The notes under the pieces are model-generated. The model searched no databases. It was given only the letters and a program-made list of their open reading frames with translations, and was not told where the DNA came from. Made by a program: the position numbers and the translations under genes. A DNA stretch of 64,000 nt from positions 1,575,021-1,639,020 of the forward strand of contig NZ_KB913032.1 in assembly GCF_000384215.1 (NCBI RefSeq). The letters run 5' to 3'. Each line of letters starts with the position of its first letter. Positions within the stretch are counted from its first letter, which is position 1. Shown in pieces: positions 26,752-36,714 of the stretch. This stretch comes from Amycolatopsis alba DSM 44262. GTDB lineage: Bacteria > Actinomycetota > Actinomycetes > Mycobacteriales > Pseudonocardiaceae.

Positions 26752-29700
26752 TCAGAGGGGTGCGAGCCGGGCGCGGATCGCCGACACCAGTTCCGCGACC
26801 CCGTTTTCCTTGAGGACGCTGTAGTGATCGCCTTCGAGCGTGACCACCTCCGGCGGCGTGGCCGAGTACCCGGAGCTGTTCTCGACGAACGAGTAGTCGT
26901 CGCCCGCGGCCTTGAACAGGGTCACCCGTGCCGCGATCCGCCGCCGTGCGAGTTCACGGAAGGTGTAGTCGAACTCGTAGGTCTCCTCGACGATCCGGAC
27001 GACGCGCCGGACGAGCTGTTCGCCGAGGGCGGGCAGCAGCTCCGCCACGAAGGCCACGAAGCCGTCTTCGTCACGGACGGTCTCCTTGCAGGCCAGCGGT
27101 TCCGGCCCGGAGATCGACCCGAGGAAGACCGACAGCAGGATCGTCAGGTACGCCGGATTCGTGTAGCTCGCCACCCGCTCCCCGCCGCCCGCGACCTCGG
27201 GGTTGCCGGGGCAGATCAGCAGCAGGTCGTCCACCCGCTGTCCCTGCCGCTCCAGCTGCCACGCCGTTTCGAACGCGACCCGCGCGCCGAACGAGTAACC
27301 CCACAGCGTGTACGGGCCCTCCGGCTGGACACGCCTGATCTCGGCGACGTCGGCCTTCGCCATCTCCTCGACGGTGGCGTACGGCTTTTCGCCCGCGTTG
27401 ACGCCGTGGGCCTGCACTCCGTAGAACGGCCGTCCCAGACCGCTTTCCGAAGCCAGCAGCCGCAGATTCATCGGATAGCCGCCGAGTCCCGGCCAGCAGA
27501 ACACCGGGTCGCCGCCGCCGGTCGCCAGCGGGACCAGCCGCGACGAGGGCCGGGCGGAGTCCTCGCCGATCCGGGCGGCCAGATCGGCCAGCTTCGGGCT
27601 TTCGAAGACGACCTGCAACGGCAGCCGGCTGCCGTACTCGCGATTGATCCGGTTCACCAGGGCGACCGCGGTCAGCGAGTTGCCGCCGACGGCGAAGAAG
27701 TCGTCCATCGCCGAGACGTCGTCGTACTTCAGCGCCTTGCCCCACACCCCGGCCAGCCACCGCTCGTGGCTCGTCGAAGGCGCGACGTACGGCGCGCCGC
27801 TCGTGGCGCGGACGGCGTCGGCCGCCGCCAGCGCGTGCGCGTCGACCTTTCCGTTGGCGGTCAACGGCAACTCGTCCAGCACCAGCACCCGGTTGGGGAT
27901 CATGTAGTCGGGCAGGGTGGTCGCGAGTTCGTCGCGGATGAGCTCCGCCGGCCCCTTCATGTGCACGGCGTCTTCGCGCATCCCCTCGCTGCGCGTCTGC
28001 TCCGGGCTCACCTTTCCGCCGACGAAGAAGTACGACGGACCTGGCGCGACCCCCTGCCCGGCGAGGATGTCGTCGATCCGCCGCGCGGCGGGCAACGGGT
28101 TGCCGCTCTTGGAGCTGTAGCCCGAGGACATGAAGCCGAAGCCCAGTCCGTTGCGCTGCAGGTGATGCAGCTTCGCGCCGAGACCGACGTACTCAAGCCA
28201 TTCGTCGGCGGTGCGGCTGACCGCGGTGACGCCGAAGGCCGCGCGGCCGTACACCTGCTGGTTGATCGCGATCACGTGCTTGGCCTCGATCAGCTTGCCG
28301 GAGAGCCGCTCGAAATCCCCGGCCCGCCAGCGGTAGGTGCCGGCGGGCAGGCCCTCGACCCGGTCCGGATGGGCCTGCACGAACAGTTCGATGTCGTCCC
28401 AGTGCAGCTCGCCGTCGTCGGCGTGCAGGGCGAACGTGCCGAGGTAGTGGTCTTCGGCCGCGGCACCGACGCGGACGGCCACCGCCGGGTCGAACGCCGA
28501 CGGGCTGATCGTGAGGCCGTATCCGGGCAGGACGTCCTCGAAGACACCGACCATGTGGCCCGTCTCGAATTCGAGGACCTCGCGGATGTTGTTCTTGTAG
28601 ACCGGTTCGATGGCCCCGGTACGGCCGATGAAGTGCACCGAATGCCCGCTGCCCGCGCTCTCGCCGAGCAGGACCAGCGTGTGGTCGATCGGGTGGTAGT
28701 AGTAGATCCCGGCGCCGAGACCGTCGAGACCGCTGGTCTCCAGATACAACTGCGTCGCGTACAGCGCGCCCGGCGAGGCGTAGGAGTACTTCGGCAGCAG
28801 CCGCTCGTCGCTCTGGAACCGGCCGAACCAGCGCAGCAGCTCACCCAGTTCGGCGAACGCGAGCTCACCGGGTTCGCGGGAGTACGTACGGACAGGGCGA
28901 GCTGCCAGGAGCGCGACGAGGTCGTCGCGGGTGACGTCGCCGCCCTCGTAGTGACGATAAGTCTTGCGAGCGAAGACTTCTCGCCGCTGACGGGCGGTCT
29001 CCCGCTTGCCATCCAGGGTGACGGCCGGACGAGCGGCGAGATCGTCGCGCACGCCCGGATCGGACAACTGCGCCTTGACCTGCAGCTTGCTGGCCTTCGA
29101 CTGGTGGTGCCCACCGTGGTTGCCCTGATCCATCACCGCGGCTTCACGCGGATTCAGCTCCACGCACGCGACGAGCGACTTCGAGCCGGTCCGCTCGTCG
29201 TCGGTCACCACCGCCGCCGCGCGGCGCACCCACGTGTGCTCCTCGATCGCCACCGCGATCTCGTCCAGCTCGACCCGGTAGCCGCGCAGTTTGACCTGGT
29301 TGTCGGCGCGGCCGACGAACTGGAGCGTGCCGTCCGGATTCCAGTAGGCGAGGTCGCCGGTGCGGTACAGCCGTTCGGTCGGCACGAACGGGTTCGGCAC
29401 GAACTTCTCGCTCGTCTGCTCCGGCCGGTTCAGGTAGCCGCGAGCCAGCTGGACACCGCCGATGTACAGCTCGCCCGTCTCCTCGATGTCGACAGGGGCG
29501 AGTTCCGCGTCGAGCACGAAGCACTGGGTGTTGTCGGCAGGCACGCCGATCGAGACCGTCCCGGCGCCCTCGCCGATCGTGTCCGGGTCGACGACGTGGG
29601 CGGTCGCGTTGATCGTGCATTCGGTCGGCCCGTAGAGGTTGACCAGCCGCGCCGACGGCAGCTCACGGGCGAGTTCCCCGGCCAGCTGACGCGAAAGCGC

Positions 29701-30546
29701 CTCACCGCCGGAGAACAGTTTCCGCAACGAGGCGCAGGTCCCGAAGCGTTCCGTGTCGAGCAGTGCCTGCAGCAGCGTCGGAACGCACTGCAGGGTGGTG
29801 ACGCCGTGCCCGGTCACCGTGTCGATCAGCAGTTCGGGGTCCCGGAAACTCCCCGGCGGGCTCATCACCACGCGGGCCCCCGCGGCGGGCGCCAGGATCT
29901 CCCATTGCGCGGCGTCGAAACTCATCGGCGTCTTCTGCAGCACCGTGACGCTCGGGTCCAGGTGACCACAAGCCTGCAGCCAGCGCAGCTGGGACACGAC
30001 GCTGTGCTGCTCGATCATCACGCCCTTCGGCTTGCCGGTGCTGCCCGAGGTGTAGATGACGTAGGCGAGCGAGTCCGGCCGGGGCCCGCGCGGGATCTCG
30101 CCGGTCTCGTCGCGCACGTCGGCCACGGACACGATCCGGGTCCCGGCGGGCACCAGCCCGGCCAGCCGCCCGGCCAGGTGCGGTTGTGTGACGACGACAC
30201 CGGCGCGGCTGTCCTCGAGCATGTACCGCAGCCGCTCTTCCGGGTACTCCGGGGACAACGGCAGATAAGCGGCACCGGACGCGAGAATTCCCCACGCGCC
30301 GACCATCAGGTCCGCGGAAGGCTCGACGTGAAGGCCGACGAGATCATTCGTGCCGATCCCCAGACCGGCGAGTTGCGCGGCTAGTCCCGCACTGGCTTCT
30401 TCGAGTTCGCGAAAGGTCAATTCACGGTCGCCATCGACGACGGCGACCGCCTCCGGCCGCGTTCTCGACCACTGACCGAGCAGCTCCGGAAGGCAGGTGG
30501 CGGAACGGACGCGGTGAAACGACGTGCCGTTGTCGGCGGGCATCAT
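26752..30546 (-). CDS. indC: Indigoidine-type single-module NRPS (A-Ox-T-TE)
   Basis: Condenses and oxidises two L-glutamines to the blue pigment indigoidine, as in BpsA/IndC. ATG 30546 (or the adjacent ATG 30543) follows AGGAAAAG; the product is 1264 residues, close to BpsA. The adenylation domain covers about residues 20-480, with YTSGSTGKPKG near 165 and YRTGDLAYW near 395. Specificity-pocket residues read as D-A-W-Q-F-G-L-I-N-K, a glutamine-like code. An FMN oxidase domain is inserted between A8 and A9, about 485-860. A10 is NGKVDAH (Lys 900). The carrier Ser is in VGGNSLTA near 957. The thioesterase has GYSFGAR near 1085 and GDHYSV near 1241. It needs a phosphopantetheinyl transferase from elsewhere. 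Confidence 0.95.
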   Translation of the reverse strand: MMPADNGTSFHRVRSATCLPELLGQWSRTRPEAVAVVDGDRELTFRELEEASAGLAAQLAGLGIGTNDLVGLHVEPSADLMVGAWGILASGAAYLPLSPEYPEERLRYMLEDSRAGVVVTQPHLAGRLAGLVPAGTRIVSVADVRDETGEIPRGPRPDSLAYVIYTSGSTGKPKGVMIEQHSVVSQLRWLQACGHLDPSVTVLQKTPMSFDAAQWEILAPAAGARVVMSPPGSFRDPELLIDTVTGHGVTTLQCVPTLLQALLDTERFGTCASLRKLFSGGEALSRQLAGELARELPSARLVNLYGPTECTINATAHVVDPDTIGEGAGTVSIGVPADNTQCFVLDAELAPVDIEETGELYIGGVQLARGYLNRPEQTSEKFVPNPFVPTERLYRTGDLAYWNPDGTLQFVGRADNQVKLRGYRVELDEIAVAIEEHTWVRRAAAVVTDDERTGSKSLVACVELNPREAAVMDQGNHGGHHQSKASKLQVKAQLSDPGVRDDLAARPAVTLDGKRETARQRREVFARKTYRHYEGGDVTRDDLVALLAARPVRTYSREPGELAFAELGELLRWFGRFQSDERLLPKYSYASPGALYATQLYLETSGLDGLGAGIYYYHPIDHTLVLLGESAGSGHSVHFIGRTGAIEPVYKNNIREVLEFETGHMVGVFEDVLPGYGLTISPSAFDPAVAVRVGAAAEDHYLGTFALHADDGELHWDDIELFVQAHPDRVEGLPAGTYRWRAGDFERLSGKLIEAKHVIAINQQVYGRAAFGVTAVSRTADEWLEYVGLGAKLHHLQRNGLGFGFMSSGYSSKSGNPLPAARRIDDILAGQGVAPGPSYFFVGGKVSPEQTRSEGMREDAVHMKGPAELIRDELATTLPDYMIPNRVLVLDELPLTANGKVDAHALAAADAVRATSGAPYVAPSTSHERWLAGVWGKALKYDDVSAMDDFFAVGGNSLTAVALVNRINREYGSRLPLQVVFESPKLADLAARIGEDSARPSSRLVPLATGGGDPVFCWPGLGGYPMNLRLLASESGLGRPFYGVQAHGVNAGEKPYATVEEMAKADVAEIRRVQPEGPYTLWGYSFGARVAFETAWQLERQGQRVDDLLLICPGNPEVAGGGERVASYTNPAYLTILLSVFLGSISGPEPLACKETVRDEDGFVAFVAELLPALGEQLVRRVVRIVEETYEFDYTFRELARRRIAARVTLFKAAGDDYSFVENSSGYSATPPEVVTLEGDHYSVLKENGVAELVSAIRARLAPL

Positions 30547-30854
30547 GATCTTTTCCTGTGGCAAAGCCATCCCCCATTACGAATTCCGTGGCCGCGCGCC
30601 GTTCCGACGCGCTGCTCGCGAACCACGAAGCAAAGGAGTGACACGGGGCTTCCCGAGATACGGGCGGCGAGGAGAACCGCCCGAAAGTTCTCCGACTGGA
30701 ATTTCCCTGACAAACGAGGGCGGTGTATTCACCAGGCGGAAAACCGCTTCTCGCATGCCGATAAACGGAATGAGCGCGCCCGGCCGACCATTCTTTTCCG
30801 CCCTTTGGGGCCGAGAATCTCTCCGGGTGCACCCGATCCGCCACACTCGAAGGC
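30547..30854. other. Divergent promoter region between indC and the hydrolase
   Basis: 308 bp with lower GC than the flanks and no supported gene. It must hold both promoters. I see no convincing -35/-10 pair or long palindrome; the short AT-rich blocks near 30700-30800 (GGAATTTCCCTGAC, CCATTCTTTTCC) are unexplained. Confidence 0.5.
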
Positions 30855-31721
30855 ATGATTCCCACTTTCGTCTTCGTGCACGGTTCGGGAAGTTCGGCAC
30901 ACGCCTGGGCGGCCACCCAGCGGGAGATGGCGTCACGCGGGCATCGGACACTCGCGCTCGACCTCCCCGGCCGGGGCGCGGGATTCACCCGTGCCTATCA
31001 CGAACAGGACCTCGCGACCTTCGCGGCGGAGCCGTCGGCCATGAGCGGCTTGACCGCGGACGACTTCACCGGGGCGGTCGTCGACGCCGTCCAGCGGGTG
31101 CGTCACCACGGCCCGGTCGTCCTGGTCGCGCACAGCTTCGGCGGGCTCCCGGTCACCGCCGCCGCCAACGCGATCCCCGAACTGATCGACCGGGTCGTCT
31201 ACGTCGCCGCCCAGTGCCCGGTGGAACGCCATCCCGGCGAGTACCCGGCGCTGCCCGCGTGGTCGTCCGCCGCCCTGTTCGCCGCGACGGCGCCGCTCAT
31301 GATCGGCGACCCGGTGCGCCAGGGCTTCATCCGGGTGAACTGGCGCGGCGCCGATCGCGCGCAGCGGGCCGCGCTGCGGGACGCCATCTCCGGTGAACTC
31401 ACCGAGGAGGAGTTCCTCCGGGTCGTCGTCACGAGCCAGCCGGACGAGGTGTTCTGGTTTGCCGGGCCCGAGTGGGATCATCGCGCCGACAAGGACTCCT
31501 GGGGCCGGATCCCGCACACGTTCGTCAAACTGACCGAGGACCGTTCCATGCCGCTCGCCATCCAGGAGCTCTACATCGCCGAGGGTGACGCGCTCACCCC
31601 GGACAACCCGTTCGACGTGCGCGAGCTCAAAAGCAGTCACGCCGGGTTCTTCCGCGAGCCCGCCGAACTCGCCGCGATCCTCGACGACCTCAGCGTCCGA
31701 GCAGGCGCCGGATCTCGGTGA
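30855..31721 (+). CDS. Alpha/beta hydrolase
   Basis: Serine hydrolase of 288 residues. It begins MIPTFVFVHGSGSSAHAW, with an oxyanion-hole HGSGSS segment. The nucleophile elbow is VAHSFGGLP (Ser near residue 97). A C-terminal histidine follows in KSSHAGFF. It resembles the salicylate-esterase/EstC-like group of small hydrolases. ATG 30855 has GAAGG seven bases upstream. It is divergent from indC, and whether it acts on indigoidine or its precursors is unknown. Its last 32 bases overlap the end of the opposite-strand monooxygenase. Confidence 0.88.
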   Translation: MIPTFVFVHGSGSSAHAWAATQREMASRGHRTLALDLPGRGAGFTRAYHEQDLATFAAEPSAMSGLTADDFTGAVVDAVQRVRHHGPVVLVAHSFGGLPVTAAANAIPELIDRVVYVAAQCPVERHPGEYPALPAWSSAALFAATAPLMIGDPVRQGFIRVNWRGADRAQRAALRDAISGELTEEEFLRVVVTSQPDEVFWFAGPEWDHRADKDSWGRIPHTFVKLTEDRSMPLAIQELYIAEGDALTPDNPFDVRELKSSHAGFFREPAELAAILDDLSVRAGAGSR

Positions 31722-32748
31722 CGGCCGCGCGGCCCGCCCGGTTCGCGCCGACGGTGCTGGCGGACGGGCCGTAGCCGACCAGGTGCAGGCGCGGTTCGGC
31801 GACGACGCGGGTGCCGTCCATCCGGATACCTCCGCCGGACGCGCGAAGGTGCAGCGGCGCGAGATGGTCGACGGCGGCACGGAACCCGGTGGCCCACAGG
31901 ATGATGTCGGCGGGTTCGAAGGTGCCGTCCGCCCACCGCACACCGTCCGGGGTGAGCCGCTGGAACATCGGGTGGCGGTCGAGGATTCCCGCGTCCAGGC
32001 CCGCCCGGACCTCGGGCGTCACGGCCAGGTCGGTCACGCTGACGACGCTTTTCGGCGGCAGGCCCTCCCGGACCCGCCTGTCGACCTTGGCGACGGCTTC
32101 ACGACCCCAGTCCTCGCTGAACGGCTCTTCGCGCCAAACCGGCGGCCGCCGGGTCACCCAGCGGGTCGAACGCGCGAAGGGCGCGATCTCCAGCAGCAGC
32201 TGCACGGCCGACGCGCCGCCGCCGACCACGACCACGCGCTTGCCGCGGAAGTCGCCGGCGCCGGTGTAGTCGGCGGTGTGCAGCTGGCGGCCGCGGAAGG
32301 TCTCCTGGCCGGGATAGTACGGCCAGAACGGCCGGTCCCAGGTGCCGGTCGCGCTGATCACCGCACGCGCCGCCCAGGTTTCGGCCGCGCTCGCCACCAC
32401 CAGCCGTTCGCCCTCGGCGCTCACCGACAGGACGTCGACGGGGCGATGGACGGGGAGGTCGTAGGTGCGCTCGAAGCGGCCGAAGTATTCGGAGACGACG
32501 TCGGCGGCGGGCAGTTTCGGATCCGGGGTGCCGAAAGCCATCCCCGGCAGGTCGTAGATGCCGTGGACCTTCTCCACGATCAGCGAGGGCCAGCGGTACT
32601 GCCACGCGCCGCCGGGCCGTTTGCCGTGGTCGAGCACGACGAACCCCGCCTCGTTGGCGAATCCCGCGCGGCGCAGGTGATACGCCGCCGACAGACCGGC
32701 CTGGCCCGCCCCGATCACCGCCACGTCGACTTCGTGATCCGCCTTCAT
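31690..32748 (-). CDS. Flavin-containing monooxygenase-like oxidoreductase
   Basis: FAD/NADPH-dependent oxidoreductase of 352 residues. The FAD motif is VAVIGAGQAGLSAAYHLRRAG and a second dinucleotide motif is VVVVGGGASAVQLLLEIA (near residue 170). GTWDRPFWPYYPG and the ATG motif in LWATGFRAAV are typical of the YUCCA/CzcO-like group. It could oxidise heteroatoms or ketones; the substrate is not evident. It follows coxG by 27 bases on the same strand, so it may belong to the cox-like transcript. Confidence 0.85.
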   Translation of the reverse strand: MKADHEVDVAVIGAGQAGLSAAYHLRRAGFANEAGFVVLDHGKRPGGAWQYRWPSLIVEKVHGIYDLPGMAFGTPDPKLPAADVVSEYFGRFERTYDLPVHRPVDVLSVSAEGERLVVASAAETWAARAVISATGTWDRPFWPYYPGQETFRGRQLHTADYTGAGDFRGKRVVVVGGGASAVQLLLEIAPFARSTRWVTRRPPVWREEPFSEDWGREAVAKVDRRVREGLPPKSVVSVTDLAVTPEVRAGLDAGILDRHPMFQRLTPDGVRWADGTFEPADIILWATGFRAAVDHLAPLHLRASGGGIRMDGTRVVAEPRLHLVGYGPSASTVGANRAGRAAVTEIRRLLGR

Positions 32749-32775
32749 ACCGGGTTCAACAGCGGAGGGGCCACG

Positions 32776-33402
32776 CTATTTCGCGCGTTGCGTCACAGCC
32801 CGCACGATCGCCACGATCAGGAGCACTCCGGCGAGGGCCACCAGCACCGGTGCCACCCGTTTGACCACGGACTCGCCCGCGTACTCCATCAGATCGATGG
32901 CCTCGCCCTCCGTGACCGGCTTGACCGCTTTCAACGGCGGCCGTTCCTCCGGCTCGGGAGCGGTGGCGAGCTTGCCGGACAGGCAGTCCGCGAACGAGTC
33001 GAGGATCTTGCCGCCGACCTCGGAGATCATCCCGCGGCCGAACTGCGCGGGTTTACCGGTGACCGCCAGCTCCGTGGCGACGGCGCCGTGGGTGAGCCCG
33101 TCCTTCTCCGTCAGCGTGAGCGTCACCGTCGCCGACGCCGTACCCGCTCCGCGCGCGTCCTTGCCGGAAGCCTTGATCACCACTCTCCTTGCTTCGGCGT
33201 CCTTCTCGACGAAGTGGCCGGCGCCCTTGTAGAGCAGGGAGATCGGCCCGAGCTTGACCTTCACCGTGCCTTTGAAGGCGTCCCCGTCGACCTCGGTGAC
33301 GGTGGCGCCCGGCATGCACGGCGCCACCCGTTCCGGGTCGACGACGGCCTTCCAGACCTCGCCGACCGGGGCGGGAACGGTGAACTCATGGTCGAGCCGC
33401 AC
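32776..33402 (-). CDS. CoxG-like SRPBCC protein with C-terminal membrane anchor
   Basis: Carbon-monoxide-dehydrogenase subunit-G family (SRPBCC fold), 208 residues. The N terminus reads MRLDHEFTVPAPVGEVWKAV, followed by CMPGATVTEVDGDAFKGTVKVKLGP (key CMPGA). The family core ends near residue 150. A linker and one transmembrane helix (VAPVLVALAGVLLIVAIV) then end in a basic tail, consistent with recruiting the Mo-hydroxylase to the membrane. It lies 19 bases after coxM. Confidence 0.9.
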   Translation of the reverse strand: MRLDHEFTVPAPVGEVWKAVVDPERVAPCMPGATVTEVDGDAFKGTVKVKLGPISLLYKGAGHFVEKDAEARRVVIKASGKDARGAGTASATVTLTLTEKDGLTHGAVATELAVTGKPAQFGRGMISEVGGKILDSFADCLSGKLATAPEPEERPPLKAVKPVTEGEAIDLMEYAGESVVKRVAPVLVALAGVLLIVAIVRAVTQRAK

Positions 33403-33421
33403 GGGCCGACCTCCCTTCTCT

Positions 33422-34276
33422 CTAGGACCCTGCCGCGGCGAGAACCGCCCGGCCGGTCAGCACGCGCGCGAGGTGCTGCCGGTATTCGACGTCGGAGTTG
33501 CCGTCGGCCGTCGGGTTCGTGCCCTCGGCCGCGTGTTCCGCCGCCCCGCGGATCGCCTCGGCGGTGGCCGCGCAGCCGACCAAGGCCGCCTCGACCGCGG
33601 TCGCCCGCACCGGTGTCGAGCCCATGTTGGTGAGCGCGACCCGCGCCTCCTCGATGGTGCCCGCCTCGGTGCGGACGCAGGCCGCGACCGCGACCATCGA
33701 CCACGCCTGCGCGACCCGGTTGAACTTCTCGTAGTGGGCGCGCCAGCCGGTGTGCTTCGGCACCCGGACCTCGACCAGGATCTCGTCCGCGGCGAGCGCG
33801 GTGGTGAACATGTCCTGGAAGAAGTCCGCCGCGGCGATCGTCCGCCGCCCGCCTGGCCCGGCGACGACGAGTTCGCAGCCGAGCGCGAGGACCGGAGCCA
33901 GCAGGTCACCGGCGGGGTCGGCGTGCGCGATGGCGCCGCCGAACGTGCCGCGATGGCGGATCTGCGGATCGGCCACCGTGTCGGTGGCGGCCTTGAGCAG
34001 CGCGGCGTGCTCGGCGACCAGCGTGTCCCGCTGGACGTCGTAATGCGTGGTCATCGAGCCGATGACCAGCGCGTCGCCGTCCTCGCGGACCCCGCGCAGC
34101 TCGCCGACTTTCCCAAGGTCGACCAGCGTGGTCGGCGTGGCGAGCCGCATCCGCAGCACCGGCAGCAGGCTTTGCCCGCCGGCCAGCACTTTCGCGTCCT
34201 CGCCCGCTTCGGCGAGGGCTGCGACCGCTTCGTCCACTGTGGACGGAGCGACGTAGTCGAACGGGGCCGGGATCAC
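33422..34276 (-). CDS. Molybdenum hydroxylase medium (FAD) subunit
   Basis: FAD-binding subunit of a CoxSLM-type hydroxylase, 284 residues. It has the FAD motifs KVLAGGQSLLPVLRMRL (near residue 30) and RHRGTFGGAIAHADPAGDL (near 110). It receives electrons from the 2Fe-2S subunit. It overlaps coxL by four bases (ATGA). Form I and form II enzymes cannot be separated from this subunit. Confidence 0.93.
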   Translation of the reverse strand: MIPAPFDYVAPSTVDEAVAALAEAGEDAKVLAGGQSLLPVLRMRLATPTTLVDLGKVGELRGVREDGDALVIGSMTTHYDVQRDTLVAEHAALLKAATDTVADPQIRHRGTFGGAIAHADPAGDLLAPVLALGCELVVAGPGGRRTIAAADFFQDMFTTALAADEILVEVRVPKHTGWRAHYEKFNRVAQAWSMVAVAACVRTEAGTIEEARVALTNMGSTPVRATAVEAALVGCAATAEAIRGAAEHAAEGTNPTADGNSDVEYRQHLARVLTGRAVLAAAGS

Positions 34277-36714
34277 TGCACACCTCCGGTGGCGTCGATC
34301 GAACCGAGACCGCCGCCTGCTTCGGAGCCCAGCCCGCCCTCGGCGGACGACCCGTGCCGGACGGCGTGCCAGACCCGCATCGGGGTCAACGGCATTTCGA
34401 TGTCGTTCACCCCGAAGTGCCGGACGGCGTCGACCACGGCGTTGACCACCGCCGGGGTCGAGGCGATCGTTCCCGCCTCGCCGACTCCCTTGGCGCCCAA
34501 CGGATTCGTGGTCGACGGGGTCTCGGTGCGGTCGGTGGTGAAATGGGGCAGATCCGCCGCCGACGGCAGGAGATAGTCGGCGAACGTCCCGGTGGTCAGC
34601 GTCCCGCCTTCGTCGTGGACGGCTTCTTCGAACAGCGCCTGCGCGATGCCCTGCGCGAGCCCGCCGTGTACCTGGCCCTCGACGATCAGCGGATTGACGA
34701 CCACGCCGACGTCGTCAACGCAGACGTACGAGCGCAGCTTCACGCGTCCGGTCTCGGTGTCGACCTCGGCCGCGCACAGATGCGTGCCGTGCGGGAAGGA
34801 GAAGTTCTCCGGATCGAACGTGTCCGCCGAATCCAGCGAGGGTTCGACGCCGTCCGGCAGGTTGTGCGCCGAGAACACGGCCCACGCGATGTCCTGGATG
34901 GACGTCGCGGAATCCGTGCCCTTGACCGAGAACTTGCCCGCCGCGAATTCGAGGTCGTCCTCCGCGCATTCCATCAGATGTGCGGCGATCGGCTTGGCCT
35001 TGGCGAGCACCTTGTCCGCCGCGTTGACCACCGCGATCCCGCCGACCACGAGCGACCGGGAGCCGTAGGTGTCCATGCCCTTGTGCGAGGACTGGGTGTC
35101 TCCGTGGATGACCTCGATGTCCTCGAACGGGACGCCGAGTTTGTCGGCGACGATCTGGCTCCACGCCGTCTCGTGGCCCTGGCCGTGCGCGGAGGCGCCG
35201 GTGATCACCTCGATCTTGCCGGTGGGCAGCACCCGGATCTCGGCGTGTTCCCAGCCGCCCGCCGCGTAGTCCAGCGAGCCGAGCACCCGCGACGGCGCGA
35301 GACCGCACATCTCGGTGAACGTCGAGATGCCGATGCCGAGCTGGACCGGGTCACCCGAGTCCCGCCGCTCCTTCTGTTCGCGGCGGAGGCCGTCGTAGTC
35401 GAAGAGTTCCTTGGCCTTCTGGGTCGCGGCTTCGTAGTTGCCCGAGTCGTAGGTCAGCCCGGCGACCGTGGTGAACGGGAACTCCTCGTGCTTGATCCAG
35501 TTCTTCTCGCGCAGCTCCATCGGGTCCATGCCCAGTTCGACGGCGAGTTCGTCCATGATCCGTTCGATCCCGAACGTGGCCTCCGGCCGCCCGGCGCCGC
35601 GATAGGCGTCGGTGAGCGTGGTGTTGGTGAACACGTTGGTGCAGGCGAAGTGATACGCCGGGAACTTGTAGATCGCGTTGAACATGAACGCGCCGAGGAT
35701 CGGCACACCGGGGCCGACGAGACCGAGGTACGCGCCCATGTCGGCGAGCAGTTCGACCTTGAGGCCGGTCACCGTGCCGTCGCGGTTCGCGGTGATGGTG
35801 AGGTCCTGGATCTGGTCGCGGCCGTGGTGCGCGGCGACCATCGTCTCCGAACGGAACTCGGTCCACTTGACCGGTTTGCCGAGCCGCTGGGCGATCAGCG
35901 TCGCCATCATCTCTTCGGGCAGGACGGCGATCTTGCCGCCGAAACCGCCGCCGACGTCCGGCGCGATCACCCGCACCTTGTGCTCGGGCAGGCCGAGCGT
36001 GGCCGCGGTCATCGTCTTGAGGATGTGCGGGACCTGAGTGGCCGACCACATGACCAGCTGGCTGCCTGTCGGGTCGACGACGCACGCCCGCGGCTCCATG
36101 AACGCCGGGACCAGCCGCTGCTGACGGAACCGCCGCTTGAGCACGACCTCGGCGTTCGCGATCGCGTCCTCGACGTCGGAACCCGTGCCCGCCGCGGCGG
36201 AGTCGAAGACCCACACGGCGTTCTCGTTGGTCCCGAGATCTTCGTGCACCAGCGGCGCGCCCTCGGCGAGCGCGTTCTCGAGACCGAGCACGACCGGCAG
36301 TTCGTCGTAGTCGACGTCGATCGCTTCGAGCGCGTCATGCGCTTCGGCCGAGGTCCGGGCCACGACCACCGCGACGCCCTCGCCGGCGAAGTTCACCGTG
36401 TCCGAGGCGAGGATGGGCCTGCGCGGCGATTTCATGTCCGGGGTGATCGGCCACGCGCACGGCATGCCGATGGCGCTTTCCGGGTCGAGGTCCTTCCCGG
36501 TGAACACCGCGACCACTCCTGGCGCGGACTTCGCCTCGCCGACGTCGATCGAGACGATCTTGGCGTGCGCGAACGGACTGCGGAGCACTGCGAGATGCAG
36601 CATGCCGGGGAGGGTCAGGTTGTCGGTCCAGCGGGTCCTGCCGGTGATGAGGCGCTCGTCCTCCTTGCGGCGGCGGGCCTTCCCGACCTCCGGCTCGATC
36701 GTGGAGGTCATCAC
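34273..36714 (-). CDS. Molybdenum hydroxylase large subunit, form II CODH-like
   Basis: Catalytic subunit of the xanthine-oxidase family, 813 residues, carrying molybdopterin-cytosine-dinucleotide. VGGGFGGK binds the cofactor near residue 265 and GQGHETAW follows. KGVGEAGT near the C terminus contains the catalytic Glu. The active-site loop reads [10 protein letters not shown], the form II type, and lacks the VAYRCSFR of true CO dehydrogenases. CO oxidation is therefore not supported; an aromatic, aldehyde or N-heterocyclic substrate is more likely. Start is GTG 36714, overlapping coxS; ATG 36711 is the alternative. Confidence 0.93.
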   Translation of the reverse strand: MMTSTIEPEVGKARRRKEDERLITGRTRWTDNLTLPGMLHLAVLRSPFAHAKIVSIDVGEAKSAPGVVAVFTGKDLDPESAIGMPCAWPITPDMKSPRRPILASDTVNFAGEGVAVVVARTSAEAHDALEAIDVDYDELPVVLGLENALAEGAPLVHEDLGTNENAVWVFDSAAAGTGSDVEDAIANAEVVLKRRFRQQRLVPAFMEPRACVVDPTGSQLVMWSATQVPHILKTMTAATLGLPEHKVRVIAPDVGGGFGGKIAVLPEEMMATLIAQRLGKPVKWTEFRSETMVAAHHGRDQIQDLTITANRDGTVTGLKVELLADMGAYLGLVGPGVPILGAFMFNAIYKFPAYHFACTNVFTNTTLTDAYRGAGRPEATFGIERIMDELAVELGMDPMELREKNWIKHEEFPFTTVAGLTYDSGNYEAATQKAKELFDYDGLRREQKERRDSGDPVQLGIGISTFTEMCGLAPSRVLGSLDYAAGGWEHAEIRVLPTGKIEVITGASAHGQGHETAWSQIVADKLGVPFEDIEVIHGDTQSSHKGMDTYGSRSLVVGGIAVVNAADKVLAKAKPIAAHLMECAEDDLEFAAGKFSVKGTDSATSIQDIAWAVFSAHNLPDGVEPSLDSADTFDPENFSFPHGTHLCAAEVDTETGRVKLRSYVCVDDVGVVVNPLIVEGQVHGGLAQGIAQALFEEAVHDEGGTLTTGTFADYLLPSAADLPHFTTDRTETPSTTNPLGAKGVGEAGTIASTPAVVNAVVDAVRHFGVNDIEMPLTPMRVWHAVRHGSSAEGGLGSEAGGGLGSIDATGGVQ

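Noticed and set aside
26824..30384. 1186-residue open frame opposite indC
   Set aside because: It is the mirror of a GC-rich gene, with Arg/Asp/Gly-rich composition and no domain. The opposite strand encodes clear NRPS motifs.
34273..36714. Aerobic CO dehydrogenase
   Set aside because: The catalytic loop is AYRGAGR (form II), without the Cys-containing form I motif.
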